A stretch of DNA of 64,000 nucleotides from Cupriavidus oxalaticus (GCF_016894385.1 NZ_CP069811.1:2704501-2768500); one strand, 5' to 3'. Counted from the stretch's first letter, positions 43,427 to 52,197 are shown. Notes: generated by a model from the sequence alone, not told the origin. Made by a program: numbers and translations.

Positions 43427-44590
43427 ATGCTGCATCGCGCCCTGCAAGGGATCCGGGTCCTGGACCTGTCGCGCATCCTGGCCGGTCCCTGGTGCACCCA
43501 GAACCTGGCCGACCTGGGCGCCGAGGTGACCAAGGTCGAACACCCCCAGCGCGGCGACGACACGCGCGGCTGGGGGCCGCCCTACCTGGACGCACCCGCC
43601 GGCGCCGAAGGCGATCCGCGCCTGTCCGGCTACTTCATCTGCTGCAATCGCGGCAAGCGCTCGGTGGCGATCGACTACGGCACGCCGGAAGGCGCCGCGC
43701 AGGTGCGCGAGCTGGCGCGCGAGGCCGACGTGCTGGTCGAGAACTACAAGGTCGGCACGCTGCGCCGCTACGGGCTGGACTACGACTCGCTGAAGGCGAT
43801 CAACCCCCGCCTGGTCTACCTGTCGATCACCGGCTTCGGCCAGGACGGGCCGATGGCCGACAAGCCCGGCTATGACTACGTGTTCCAGGGCATGGGCGGC
43901 CTGATGAGCTATACCGGCCAGCCCGACGGCGCACCGGGCGCGGGACCGCTGCGCACCGGCGTGGCGGTGGTGGACCTGAGCACCGGCATGTATGCGACCT
44001 CGGCGGTGCTGGCCGCGCTGTACCAGCGGCAAGCGACCGGCGCCGGCGCGCACCTGGACATCGCGCTGCTCGACGTGGCCGTGGCGATGAACGCCAACCA
44101 GGCCGCCAACTACCTGGTCTCTGGCCAGAATCCGCAGCGCAGCGGCAACGCGCATCCCAATTGCGCGCCGTATGAAGTGTTCCGCTGCGCCGACGGCCAC
44201 CTGATCCTGGCGATCGGCAATGACGGCCAGTTCGCGCGCTTCTGCGCGGTGGCGGGCATGCCTGAGTTGGCACAGGACCCGCGCTACGCCACCAATTCGG
44301 CGCGCATCGAGCACCTGCCGGCGCTGCGCGGGCTGCTGACCGAACTCTTCCCCACCCGCACGCGCGCCGCCTGGACCGATGCGTTCGACGCCAACGGCGT
44401 GCCGTGGGGCCCGATCCACACCATGGATGAAGTCTTCGCCCACCCACAGGTGCAGCACCGCGGCCTGATGCAGGTGGCGGAGCACCCCGTCATGGGCCGC
44501 GTGCCGATGGTGCGCAACCCGATGCTGGCGGGCCACGACGGCGTGCCCATGCCACCGCCGCTGCTGGGCGAGCACGGCGCCGCCAACTGA
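43427..44590 (+). CDS. Class III (Frc/CaiB-type) acyl-CoA transferase
   Basis: A 387-residue family III CoA-transferase. LQGIRVLDLSRILAGPWCTQ and LADLGAEVTKVEHPQRGDDTR open it, and Asp150 in KPGYDYVFQGMGGLM fits the catalytic aspartate. It resembles succinyl-CoA-dependent transferases of short dicarboxylates (glutarate, itaconate, citramalate types), though I cannot fix the substrate. It is the first of three plus-strand genes with a Bug protein and an enoyl-CoA hydratase, a second island with the same plan as the one at 2-6 kb. Confidence 0.9.
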   Translation: MLHRALQGIRVLDLSRILAGPWCTQNLADLGAEVTKVEHPQRGDDTRGWGPPYLDAPAGAEGDPRLSGYFICCNRGKRSVAIDYGTPEGAAQVRELAREADVLVENYKVGTLRRYGLDYDSLKAINPRLVYLSITGFGQDGPMADKPGYDYVFQGMGGLMSYTGQPDGAPGAGPLRTGVAVVDLSTGMYATSAVLAALYQRQATGAGAHLDIALLDVAVAMNANQAANYLVSGQNPQRSGNAHPNCAPYEVFRCADGHLILAIGNDGQFARFCAVAGMPELAQDPRYATNSARIEHLPALRGLLTELFPTRTRAAWTDAFDANGVPWGPIHTMDEVFAHPQVQHRGLMQVAEHPVMGRVPMVRNPMLAGHDGVPMPPPLLGEHGAAN

Positions 44591-44636
44591 TCCCCTGCCC
44601 ACACAAGACCGACAAACCCTGCTCCGGAGACACCCG

Positions 44637-45608
44637 ATGAAACCAGTCCTTGCCACCGCTGCCCTGTTCGCCGCGCTCGCCACAGCCGGCGCCGCGCAGG
44701 CCAGCGCCTACCCCGACCGCCCGATCAAGCTGGTCGTGCCCTACGCCGCGGGCGGCACCACCGACATCATCGCCCGCATCGTCGGCACCCACCTCGGCCC
44801 GGTGCTGGGCCAGCCGGTAGTGATCGAGAACCGCCCGGGCGCCGGCGGCGCCGTGGGCAGCGCCTATGCCGCCAAGCAGCCTGCCGATGGCTACACGCTG
44901 GTGATGGAGGTGGAAAGCTCGCATGCGGTCAACCCGAACGTCTACGTCAAGACCGCGTATGACCCGGTGAAGGATTTCGCGCCGATCAGCAACCTCGCCG
45001 ACGTGCCCAACGTGCTGGTGGTGAACCCGTCGTTCCCCGCGGCAGACCTGCAGTCCTTCATCAAGCTGCTGAAAGCCAATCCGGGCAAGTATTCGTTCGG
45101 CTCGTCGGGCAATGGCGGCCTGAGCCACATGAACGGCGAGCTGTTCATGAACGCCACCGGCACGCGCATGCTGCACGTGCCCTACAAAGGCCTGGGTCCC
45201 GCGCTCAACGATGCGGTCGCGGGCCAGATCCAGGTCGTGTTCGACAATATCCCGTCGTCGTCCGCGCTGATCCAGGGCGGACGCCTGAAGCCGCTGGCGG
45301 TTGCGGCAAAGCAGCGCCTGAAGGTGCTGCCCAACGTGCCGACCTATGCCGAAGCCGGCCTGCCGGCGATGAACAATCCGTCGTGGTTCGGACTGGCCGC
45401 ACCGGCCGGCACGCCCGCCCCGATCCTCGACAAGCTGAACCAGGCCGTGCGCAAGGTGCTGGCCGAGCCCGACGTGATCGCCGCGATCGAGAAGCAGGGC
45501 GCGATCCCGGCACCCACCTCGCGCCAGGCCTTCTCCGAACTGGTGCGCGGGCAGAATGCGCACTGGAAGAAGGTCGTCGACGAGATCCAGTTCACCAGGC
45601 TCCAGTAA
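44637..45608 (+). CDS. Bug-family tripartite tricarboxylate transport solute-binding protein
   Basis: A 323-residue periplasmic binding protein. The Sec signal ends near AAQASA-YPDRP; YPDRPIKLVVPYAAGGTTDI, VVIENRPGAGGAVGS, GSSGNGGLSHMNGELFM and HVPYKGLGPALNDAVAGQ are the usual Bug loops. A ribosome site CCGGAG precedes the ATG by 9 bp. It lies 46 bp after the CoA-transferase and 23 bp before the hydratase gene, so it probably binds the acid that these enzymes process. Confidence 0.93.
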   Translation: MKPVLATAALFAALATAGAAQASAYPDRPIKLVVPYAAGGTTDIIARIVGTHLGPVLGQPVVIENRPGAGGAVGSAYAAKQPADGYTLVMEVESSHAVNPNVYVKTAYDPVKDFAPISNLADVPNVLVVNPSFPAADLQSFIKLLKANPGKYSFGSSGNGGLSHMNGELFMNATGTRMLHVPYKGLGPALNDAVAGQIQVVFDNIPSSSALIQGGRLKPLAVAAKQRLKVLPNVPTYAEAGLPAMNNPSWFGLAAPAGTPAPILDKLNQAVRKVLAEPDVIAAIEKQGAIPAPTSRQAFSELVRGQNAHWKKVVDEIQFTRLQ

Positions 45609-45631
45609 GCCAGCCACCAGCAAGGAACGAC

Positions 45632-46408
45632 ATGAGCGAAACCATCCAGGAACAGTACGCCGGCGTCGACATCGACGCGCGCGGCATTGCCACCGTCACC
45701 ATCCGCGACGCGGGCTCCCTCAACATCCTCGGCACGCCGGTGATCGCCTCGGTCACGCGCGCGATCGAGGCGCTGGCGGCCAACGACGCGGTACGCGTGG
45801 TGGTGCTGCGCGGCACCGGCGACAAGGGCTTTATCGGCGGCGCCGACATCAAGGAAATGGCCGCGCTGGACCGCACCAGCGCGCAGGCCTTCATCAGCGG
45901 CCTGCGCCGCCTGTGCGACGCGGTGCGCCACTGCCCGGCGCCGGTGATCGCGCGCATGCCGGGCTGGTGCCTGGGCGGCGGGCTGGAGCTGGCGCTGGCG
46001 TGCGATATCCGCGTCGCCGCCGACAATGCGCAGCTCGGCATGCCAGAGGTCAAGGTCGGCATCCCGTCGGTGATCCACGCCGCGCTGATGCCGCGCCTGA
46101 TCGGCAATGCGCGTGCATCGTGGCTGCTGCTGACGGGCGAGATCGCCGACGCCGACGACGCGCTGCAGTGGGGCCTGGTCAACCGCGTGGTGCCGCTGGA
46201 TGCGCTGGACCAGGAGGTCGAGCGCGTGGCCGCGCTGCTGGCGGGCTTCGGCCCCGTTGCCGTGCGCCAGCAGAAGCGCTTGCTGCGCGAGTGGGAAGAT
46301 GCGCCGGTCGATGTGTCGATCAACAACAGCGTGGCGGAATTCGGCAGCGCCTTCGACACCGGCGAGCCGCAGCAGCATATGGCCACGTTCCTCAACCGCA
46401 AGCGCTGA
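45632..46408 (+). CDS. Enoyl-CoA hydratase/isomerase family protein
   Basis: A 258-residue crotonase-fold enzyme acting on CoA thioesters. The oxyanion-hole segments are KGFIGGADIKEMA (65-77) and GWCLGGGLELALACDI (111-126); candidate catalytic acids are Glu119 in GGGLEL and Glu139 in GMPEVKVGIPSV, both present, which favours a true hydratase. It ends 6 bp before the convergent LysR stop codon. With the CoA-transferase it would hydrate the activated substrate. Exact reaction unknown. Confidence 0.9.
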   Translation: MSETIQEQYAGVDIDARGIATVTIRDAGSLNILGTPVIASVTRAIEALAANDAVRVVVLRGTGDKGFIGGADIKEMAALDRTSAQAFISGLRRLCDAVRHCPAPVIARMPGWCLGGGLELALACDIRVAADNAQLGMPEVKVGIPSVIHAALMPRLIGNARASWLLLTGEIADADDALQWGLVNRVVPLDALDQEVERVAALLAGFGPVAVRQQKRLLREWEDAPVDVSINNSVAEFGSAFDTGEPQQHMATFLNRKR

Positions 46409-46414
46409 TTTGCC

Positions 46415-47350
46415 CTATGGCGCCGTGCTGGCCACGGCGCCGCCCTCGCGCGTGGCCACCACGCGCGGATCGTTGAGCAGGAACTGCGCGAACGCCTCGG
46501 CAAATGCCGGCAGCTTGCCGTCGGCGCGCACGATCAGGTTGAGTTCGCGCAGTGCCCACGGCTCGGCCAGCCGCACCCCCACCACGCGCGCTTCGCGCAG
46601 CGCCTGTGCCGCCACGCTGCGCGGCACCAGCGCCACGCCCACCCCCGCCTCGGCCAGCGACAGCACCGCGTCGAAGCTGTGCGCATGCAGCCGCACGTTA
46701 GGACTCTTGCCCGCGCGCTGCGCCATGTCGCGCAGGAACAGGAAGTTGCTGCTGGTGCGGCTCATGCAGACAAAGTCGAAAGCCAGCGCCGCGCCGAAGC
46801 GGACCTCCGGCTCGCGCGCCAGCGGATGCTCCGCCGCGACCGCCAGGATCAGCTCGTCGCGCGCATAGCGCACCGAGCGCACGCCGGTGGTCTCGAAATC
46901 GCCGGCGAGAATGCCGACGTCAGCTTCATGCGCCGCGACCGCGGTCAGGATCGACTGGCTGGCGCGCTCCTCAAGGTCGATGTTCACGTCCGGGTTGGCC
47001 AGCAGGAAGCGGCTCACGCTCGGGATGATGAAGCCGTTGAGCGAGCTGCTGTTGGCCAGCAGGCGGATATTGCCTTTCAGGCCCGCCGAGAAACGGCCCA
47101 CCTCGCCGTGCATGCGCTCGACGCCGAGCAGCAGCTCGCGCACATGGACCAGCAGTGTCTCCCCCGCCGGCGTCAGCTCCATGCCGCGCGCGGTGCGCAC
47201 GAACAGCGGCGTGCCCATCGCATGCTCGAGGTTCTTCAGCCGGTAGCTTGCCGCCGATGCGGTGATATGCGTGGCCGAAGCGCCGCCCGAAAGACTTTGT
47301 GCATCGGCGATCGCCTGGAACAGGCGCAGGTCGGTCAGTTCGTAACGCAA
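46415..47350 (-). CDS. LysR-family transcriptional regulator
   Basis: A 311-residue LysR regulator: helix-turn-helix at 3-62 (LTDLRLFQAIADAQSLSGG, ASAASYRLKNLEHAMGTPLF) and a co-inducer domain with IRLLANSSSLNGFIIPSV and GVGVALVPRSVAAQ. It is convergent with the CoA-transferase/Bug/hydratase island, its stop only 6 bp from the hydratase stop, so control of that island is plausible but the position is less telling than divergence. Upstream lies the VOC gene on the other strand. Confidence 0.9.
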   Translation of the reverse strand: MRYELTDLRLFQAIADAQSLSGGASATHITASAASYRLKNLEHAMGTPLFVRTARGMELTPAGETLLVHVRELLLGVERMHGEVGRFSAGLKGNIRLLANSSSLNGFIIPSVSRFLLANPDVNIDLEERASQSILTAVAAHEADVGILAGDFETTGVRSVRYARDELILAVAAEHPLAREPEVRFGAALAFDFVCMSRTSSNFLFLRDMAQRAGKSPNVRLHAHSFDAVLSLAEAGVGVALVPRSVAAQALREARVVGVRLAEPWALRELNLIVRADGKLPAFAEAFAQFLLNDPRVVATREGGAVASTAP

Positions 47351-47493
47351 GGCAGCTCCGGGTGTCTAAAGTGGTCAGGCGAGAGCCGGATCGAGACGGT
47401 TCGCGGGCATTCTAGTGCAGCCCGGCACGCGAGGCCTCGCACACGACCCGTTTCGCATTCATGTGGACGCCGACCACTTTGTTTGCTAAGGTA

Positions 47494-47512
47494 TTGTGGA
47501 CGGCGTACACAA
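47494..47512. promoter_or_regulatory. TTGTG-N9-CACAA dyad upstream of the VOC gene
   Basis: An AT-richer patch at 47475-47515 holds TTGTG-N9-CACAA (47494-47512) and two copies of TGTGGACG (47462 and 47495), 33 bp apart or three helical turns. Its right part GTACACAAA is the complement of TTTGTGTAC found before the GntR gene at 672-680. Could be an operator for the VOC gene. The 264-bp gap between LysR and VOC genes holds no gene. Confidence 0.35.
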
Positions 47513-47614
47513 AAGCGTTGCGCCCGGTTGCCGGATCCTTGCGGGCATCGTCCGCACGACGGCTACGTTCTTCCTGGCCGCCCCGCCCGGGCGGCCTCCT
47601 CTACAGGAGTTGTC

Positions 47615-48040
47615 ATGCAAGTCCAGCCCTATCTCTTTCTTGAAGGCCGTTGCGATGAAGCGGTGGAGTTCTACAAGAAAACCCTTGGCGCCAAGGTCAA
47701 CATGCGGATGACGTTCAAGGAGAACCCCGAGCCCGAAAAGGCCGACCCCGGCTGCCAGGCTCCGCCGGGAACGGAAGACAAGGTCATGCACATGGAATTC
47801 CAGATCGGCGACAGCGTGATCATGGCGTCCGACGGCCGCTGCTCGAACCAGCCCAAGTTCGAAGGCTTCGGCCTGACCATCAGCTTTGCCGACAAGGCCT
47901 CCGTGGAAAAGGCCTTCAACGGCCTGAAGGAAGGCGGCCAGGTGGTGATGCCGCTGGACAAGACCTTCTTCGCCGAGCAGTTTGGCATGGTGAGCGACCG
48001 CTTCGGCGTCATGTGGATGCTGATCACCGAGCAGAAGTAA
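47615..48040 (+). CDS. VOC-superfamily (PhnB/glyoxalase-like) protein
   Basis: A 141-residue vicinal-oxygen-chelate fold protein of the PhnB/DUF1428-like branch: MQVQPYLFLEGRCDEAVEFY at the N-terminus, MHMEFQIGDSVIMASDG in the middle, and FGMVSDRFGVMWMLITEQ at the end. Such proteins are often called 3-demethylubiquinone methyltransferase-like or glyoxalase-like, with few known reactions. ACAGGAGTTGTC gives a good ribosome site before the ATG at 47615; the long open frame upstream is not coding. Confidence 0.88.
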   Translation: MQVQPYLFLEGRCDEAVEFYKKTLGAKVNMRMTFKENPEPEKADPGCQAPPGTEDKVMHMEFQIGDSVIMASDGRCSNQPKFEGFGLTISFADKASVEKAFNGLKEGGQVVMPLDKTFFAEQFGMVSDRFGVMWMLITEQK

Positions 48041-48073
48041 GCACGGCGCGCGCGGTTTCGCCGGCGGCAGCGG

Positions 48074-48121
48074 CATACAGGACCACATACGGGACCACAT
48101 ACCGGACCACATACGGGATTA
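48074..48121. repeat. 12-bp tandem repeat, four copies
   Basis: Four tandem copies of CATACNGGACCA, the last degenerate (CATACGGGATTA), lie between the VOC stop codon and slyX, 53 bp before the slyX ATG. The central variable base is A, G, C, G. The array could affect the slyX leader or its promoter. Confidence 0.92.
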
Positions 48122-48173
48122 CAATGCGCGCCGCCAGCCGGAGAAACCGGCAAACCCACGACAGCCACGCGCC

Positions 48174-48377
48174 ATGGACGAACGCATCACGGAACTCGAA
48201 ATCAAGCTCGCCTTCCAGGAAGACCTGCTCGAAACGCTCAACGCCACCGTGGCCCGGCAGCAGCAGCAGATCGACCTGTTGCAGGGGCAGTTTCGCGCGC
48301 TCTACCAGCAGTTGCGCAGCGCCGCGTCGACGGCGGCGGAATCCGATCCCCTGCAGGAAATCCCGCCGCATTACTGA
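48174..48377 (+). CDS. slyX: SlyX protein
   Basis: A 67-residue coiled-coil protein. MDERITELEIKLAFQEDLLE, then ARQQQQIDLLQGQFRALYQQ and the C-terminal PLQEIPPHY tail are the SlyX family signature. Its function is not known; in enterobacteria it neighbours slyD. Here it stands alone behind a 12-bp tandem repeat array. Confidence 0.93.
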   Translation: MDERITELEIKLAFQEDLLETLNATVARQQQQIDLLQGQFRALYQQLRSAASTAAESDPLQEIPPHY

Positions 48378-48488
48378 TGCGGCGTCGGGTGCGCGCGTCG
48401 GCCATGTGACGGAACGCCACCCCGCGCGCGCGGTCTGACTGGCTGACTCCATCCACGGCGCGCCGGCGAGGCGCGCACCATCCGCCAC

Positions 48489-49058
48489 ATGCGCCTGCGC
48501 CCCTCCCTGCTCCCTGCCGCCGCGGCTGTCGTTGCGGCCGTCTGCGCCGCTGCCACACCCGCGCTGGCCGGCTACAACGTCTGGACCGGCGAATACACGC
48601 TGAGCCGCCAGGAACTGCAGGCCGCGCTGGAACAGCGCTTTCCCGCCACGCTGCGCTACGCGGAAGTGGTGACCGTGCAGCTGAGCCACCCCCGGCTGGT
48701 GCTCGACGAGGCCAGCAACCGGCTCACCACCCATGTCGACGCACGCCTGACCAATGCATTGCTGCCCTCGCCGCCGGTCGACGGCAAGCTGGCGCTCAAC
48801 AGCGGCGTGCGCTACGACCCCGGCCAGCGCGCCGTGCTGCTCGACAACCCCACGGTGCAGCAAGTGGAGGTCAACGGCATGGCCCAGTACCGCGAGCAGC
48901 TCAATGCCATCGGCGCGGTCGTCGCGCAGCAGTTGCTGAAGGACTACCCGGTCTATACCTTCAAGCCCGAGGAACTGCGCTTCGGCGGCAAGGAGGTCGA
49001 GCCGGGGACGATCACGGTCGGCAAGGACGAAGTGCGGGTCGAAGTGAAGAACCGCTGA
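48489..49058 (+). CDS. DUF1439 periplasmic protein
   Basis: A 189-residue exported protein of the DUF1439 (YceB-like) family. A long Ala-rich signal peptide ends at ATPALA-GYN. The mature part YTLSRQELQAALEQRFPATL, DARLTNALLPSPPVDGKLAL and YDPGQRAVLLDNPTVQQVEV is typical; the fold is a tubular lipid-binding type like SMP/TULIP proteins. No lipobox is present here although many members are lipoproteins. Role unknown, possibly lipid handling. Convergent with the EamA permease gene, stops 2 bp apart. Confidence 0.85.
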   Translation: MRLRPSLLPAAAAVVAAVCAAATPALAGYNVWTGEYTLSRQELQAALEQRFPATLRYAEVVTVQLSHPRLVLDEASNRLTTHVDARLTNALLPSPPVDGKLALNSGVRYDPGQRAVLLDNPTVQQVEVNGMAQYREQLNAIGAVVAQQLLKDYPVYTFKPEELRFGGKEVEPGTITVGKDEVRVEVKNR

Positions 49059-49060
49059 GG

Positions 49061-49990
49061 CTACGCCGCTTCCGGTGCCCTTTCCCGCGCGCCGCGGAAC
49101 ACCAGCGCCAGCCCCGCCAGCACCGCGGCCATCCCGGCAACCGCCAGCGGCGCCATCCGGTTGCCCAGCAGCAGGTAGTCCAGCACGGCGGTACCGGCCG
49201 GCACCAGGTAGAACAGGCTGGTCACGTTGACCAGGTTGCCCGCGCGGATCAGCCGGTAGAACAGCAGCGTGGCGCCGATCGAGATGCCCAGCGTCAGCCA
49301 CAGCAGCGGCAGCGCGAACGCCAGCGATACCTCGAAAGCAAAAGGCTGGAACGGCAGGCACAGCAGGCACGCCGCGAGGCTGGCGCCGTACTGCAGCGGC
49401 AGCACCTGCGCCGGCTCGCGCGTGATGCGCTTCTGCAGGATGGCGCCGACCGTCATGCAAGCGAGCGATGCCAGCCCGCACAACACGCCCGCCAGGGAAA
49501 GCCGTGCCAGCAGCAGGCTGTCCGCGACCACCAGCGCCAGCCCGGCGAGCGCGAGCGCCAGGCCCGCCATGCGGGTAGTGCTGCAGCGTCGCTCGGTCAG
49601 CAACAGGGTCAGCATCGGTTGCGCGCCCAGCACGGTGGCAAGCACGCCGGGCGTCATGCCATGGTCGAGTGCGAGGAGGTAGAACACGGCGTAGCCGCCG
49701 ATCAGCAGCAGGCCGGTCAGCGCCACATGCAGCCGTTCGCCCCGCGGGGGCAGCACATGGCCGCGCGCCAGGCCGATGGCGCCGAGCACCGCCAGCGTCA
49801 TCGCAAAGCGCAGCGTCAGCAAGGCAAAGGGCGTGGCGTGGTCCAGCCCGAGGCGCGCCGCGATGGCGCCGCTGCTCCACAGCAGCACGAACAGGGGTGT
49901 GGCCCAGAACGCGGCGGATACCGCATGCCGGGCGTCCGTTGCGGCGCCCGGTTGCGCCGCGCAGTTGTTTTCGGTGGTCATAAATGTCAT
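49061..49990 (-). CDS. EamA-family (DMT) transporter
   Basis: A 309-residue inner-membrane permease with ten hydrophobic helices in two EamA repeats (FWATPLFVLLWSSGAIAARLG at the start, ALLTLRFAMTLAVLGAIGLA, then the second half around GVLCGLASLACMTVGAILQK). Such carriers export amino acids or metabolites; the substrate cannot be read. Two starts are possible (49990 and 49981), neither with a clear ribosome site. Confidence 0.9.
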   Translation of the reverse strand: MTFMTTENNCAAQPGAATDARHAVSAAFWATPLFVLLWSSGAIAARLGLDHATPFALLTLRFAMTLAVLGAIGLARGHVLPPRGERLHVALTGLLLIGGYAVFYLLALDHGMTPGVLATVLGAQPMLTLLLTERRCSTTRMAGLALALAGLALVVADSLLLARLSLAGVLCGLASLACMTVGAILQKRITREPAQVLPLQYGASLAACLLCLPFQPFAFEVSLAFALPLLWLTLGISIGATLLFYRLIRAGNLVNVTSLFYLVPAGTAVLDYLLLGNRMAPLAVAGMAAVLAGLALVFRGARERAPEAA

Positions 49991-50373
49991 CTGTCGAAGG
50001 CATGGCAGGCCCCGGCGCGCGGGCGCGCGAATCGACTGCAGCGGCGCGCAACGCGCGCGGCTGCCGTGCCGTCAGGCACGCGCAGGCGTGAATACCGGGG
50101 ACGAGAGTGCTGCGATGCGGGCCGCGATGCGCCCGTCAGCCGCGTGGCGGCGGGGGCGGATGCGCGCCGCCGGAGAGCGGCGGCGGCGGTGCGACAGAGA
50201 CGAACGCAGGCTGGCGACGCACGCACGGCAACGCTTCGCACGGCGGTGCGGCGTTGACGGGGCGTTGGCGGTCTGCGGTCATGACGAAATCGGGAATTTG
50301 ATGCGAAGGTCTGGCGATGCTATGCCTGTACGGCGGCCGCGTCAACGGGCGGCAGGCATGATCCGGCCATCGC
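49991..50373. other. Gene-free region between EamA and sirtuin genes
   Basis: A 383-bp stretch that I cannot assign. It is very GC-rich with G/C runs (GGCGGCGGGGGCGG near 50147) and short self-complementary segments. A proline-rich frame on the minus strand (50136-50345) looks like a composition artefact. The promoter of the EamA gene should lie here; no clear boxes are seen. Confidence 0.5.
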
Positions 50374-51201
50374 TCAATTTGCAGCGCCGGAACCGAGCTG
50401 CGCCACCAGCGCCTGCAGCGCAGGCGCGCAGCCGGCTTCGACCTTCAGCGCCAGCATAGCGTCCGCGCGCGTGGTGCCGAGGTTGAGCGCCGCCACCGGC
50501 TTGCCCATCTGCCCGGCCCAGACGCAGAAGCGGTAGCCCGAGTAGACCATCAGCGACGAGCCCACCACCAGCACCGCATCGGCGGCCTCCAGCGCCGCAC
50601 GCGCGGCATCGACGCGCACACGCGGGACCGACTCCCCGAAGAAAACCACGTCCGGCTTGAGGATGCCGCCGCAGCGCCCGCACTCCGGCACGCGGAACTG
50701 CGCGAACAGCGGCGATTCGAAATGCACGTCGCCATCGGCGGCCGGCTCGGCGATCACGTCGCGCAGCGCGGCGTTCCGGTCCAGCAGCCAGTCCTGCAGG
50801 CCGGCGCGGTCATGGCGCGCGCCGCAGTCCAAGCAGATGGCGCTGGCCAGGCTGCCGTGCAGCTCGATCACGCCGCGGCTGCCGGCACGCTGGTGCAAGC
50901 CGTCGACATTCTGCGTGACCAGCGCGCCCAGGTGGCCCTGCTCGCCCAGCCGGACCAGCGCCTGATGGGCGCCGTTGGGCCGCGCCTGCCACGCCACCGG
51001 CCAGCCCAGCATGCTGCGCGCCCAGTAGCGCTGGCGCCCGGCGTGCGAGCCGAGGAAGGCCTGCAGCGTGATCGGCTGCGAACGCTGCCACTGGCCGCGC
51101 GCATCGCGATAGCCGGGGATGCCGGAATCCGTGCTGATGCCGGCGCCGGTCAGCACGAACAGGCGCGGATGGCGCCGTACGAAGTCAAGCAGGGCGTTCA
51201 A
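50374..51201 (-). CDS. Sir2-family NAD-dependent protein deacylase
   Basis: A 275-residue sirtuin that removes acyl groups from protein lysines using NAD+. VLTGAGISTDSGIPGYRD binds NAD, TQNVDGLHQRAGS and ELHGS hold the catalytic His, and CLDCG with CGRCGG bind zinc; FFGESVP and VVGSSLMVYSG complete it. The likely start is TTG at 51201, behind GGAGG, overlapping the stop of the previous gene as TTGA, so translation should be coupled. It can be expected to act on metabolic enzymes such as acyl-CoA synthetases. The longer frame upstream lies in the preceding gene. Confidence 0.9.
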   Translation of the reverse strand: MNALLDFVRRHPRLFVLTGAGISTDSGIPGYRDARGQWQRSQPITLQAFLGSHAGRQRYWARSMLGWPVAWQARPNGAHQALVRLGEQGHLGALVTQNVDGLHQRAGSRGVIELHGSLASAICLDCGARHDRAGLQDWLLDRNAALRDVIAEPAADGDVHFESPLFAQFRVPECGRCGGILKPDVVFFGESVPRVRVDAARAALEAADAVLVVGSSLMVYSGYRFCVWAGQMGKPVAALNLGTTRADAMLALKVEAGCAPALQALVAQLGSGAAN

Positions 51202-51446
51202 CTGGCCGGATCCTCCGCGTGCCGCGCAGCCTGGCGCGCTTCCCACGCGCGCAGTTCCTCGCGGTAGCGGTCCAGCTCCTGGTAGTAGTAGTCGAAGATG
51301 CAGGGATCGCAGCCGGAGCCGCAGCATTCATCGTCGCCCGGCCGCTCGGGCGGTACGGGGCGCGGGTCATCGGCGGGGCTGGCGACGGGGCTGGCGACTG
51401 GGTTGGCGGCAGGGTTGACGGGAGACGCTTGGGACACGGACTGCAC
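51198..51446 (-). CDS. Oxidoreductase-like (Oxidored-like) small protein
   Basis: An 82-residue protein. The C-terminal half CCGSGCDPCIFDYYYQELDR followed by YREELRAWEARQ is the Oxidored-like domain, a short Cys-rich module of unknown function. The N-terminal half is a Pro/Ala/Val-rich linker with an ANPVASPVASP repeat. The start is GTG at 51446. The stop overlaps the sirtuin's TTG (TTGA), so the two are expressed together; the Cys cluster suggests metal or redox sensing linked to the sirtuin, an inference. Confidence 0.75.
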   Translation of the reverse strand: MQSVSQASPVNPAANPVASPVASPADDPRPVPPERPGDDECCGSGCDPCIFDYYYQELDRYREELRAWEARQAARHAEDPAS

Positions 51447-51536
51447 GCCGCTGCGGGCGGATTTGGCGGATCAGCCGCCAGTATATGCCGCCGGCGCCAA
51501 CCGCGCCGCGTCGCTGCAGCGCCGAGCCAGTGGCGC

Positions 51537-51863
51537 TCAGTGACTCAGCAGCACGCTGCCGACCGGGATCACCAGCGCCGTGCCGGACAGGCAGGCCATA
51601 TCGTCATCGGCAAGCCAGCGCGCCACCAGGTCGGCCAGCCGCGCACCGATGCGGGCCAGCTCGGGCGGGTCGGCCAGGTAGACGGCATCGATCACGTCCT
51701 GGTCGAACGCGAGCAACGCACTGATGCGGCAGCGCCCCGGCGAGCCGGGCGGCTCGGCCTGCCAGCTCACCTGCACCTCGCTGCCCCCGGCGCGATGGTA
51801 TTCGGCCGACATCGGGAACAGCCGGCAGGTATGTTCGCGGGTCCACTCCACCAGTACGGTCAT
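51537..51863 (-). CDS. Hypothetical protein, 108 residues
   Basis: I do not recognise this protein. It begins MTVLVEWTREHTCRLFPMSA behind a strong AGGGGGGA ribosome site (ATG at 51863) and has an acidic central helix (DPPELARIGARLADLVARWL) and a hydrophobic end (GTALVIPVGSVLLSH). No signal peptide. A minus-strand gene between the Oxidored-like gene and another unknown gene at 51961, possibly in one transcript. Confidence 0.6.
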   Translation of the reverse strand: MTVLVEWTREHTCRLFPMSAEYHRAGGSEVQVSWQAEPPGSPGRCRISALLAFDQDVIDAVYLADPPELARIGARLADLVARWLADDDMACLSGTALVIPVGSVLLSH

Positions 51864-51960
51864 GGCGATTCCCCCCTCTTCGCGGTCCGTGCGGTCCGTG
51901 CCGTCCCAAGCCGGTCCCAAGCCCGTCCCATTCGGCCCGCCAGGCGCGCCGCTGGCTGCT

Positions 51961-52197
51961 TCAGCGGCTCAGTACATGGTAGAGCCAGTCGTGCGCGCGT
52001 GGCGGCACGCCCAGCGCGCTCGCGTCGATACGCCGGCCCCGCGCGCTTATTGCGCCGTCGTACAGGGCATCCACCGCTGCCTGGGCATCCGGGTAACGCC
52101 CCATCACGCCATTGCCCAGCATCAGCATCCAGTCCTTCTCGCGGGGAATCAGCGTCAGTTGCCCCACTGCGGTCTGGCAAAAGAAATAACCGTACAT
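51961..52197 (-). CDS. Hypothetical protein, 78 residues
   Basis: An unrecognised small protein starting MYGYFFCQTAVGQLTLIPRE and containing MGRYPDAQAAVDALYDGAIS. GGTGGGGA lies 5 bp before the ATG. No membrane segment or known motif is seen. It is the first of a minus-strand group with the unknown gene at 51537, and is divergent from the patatin-type gene across 243 bp with no recognisable promoter. Confidence 0.55.
   Translation of the reverse strand: MYGYFFCQTAVGQLTLIPREKDWMLMLGNGVMGRYPDAQAAVDALYDGAISARGRRIDASALGVPPRAHDWLYHVLSR

Noticed and set aside
48074..48121. Tandem array that might suggest a CRISPR
   Set aside because: Units are 12 bp and contiguous, with no spacers of 30 bp or so and no cas genes.
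50136..50345. Proline-rich 69-codon frame in the gap after the EamA gene
   Set aside because: No ribosome site, low-complexity composition matching local G/C runs, no similarity recognised.
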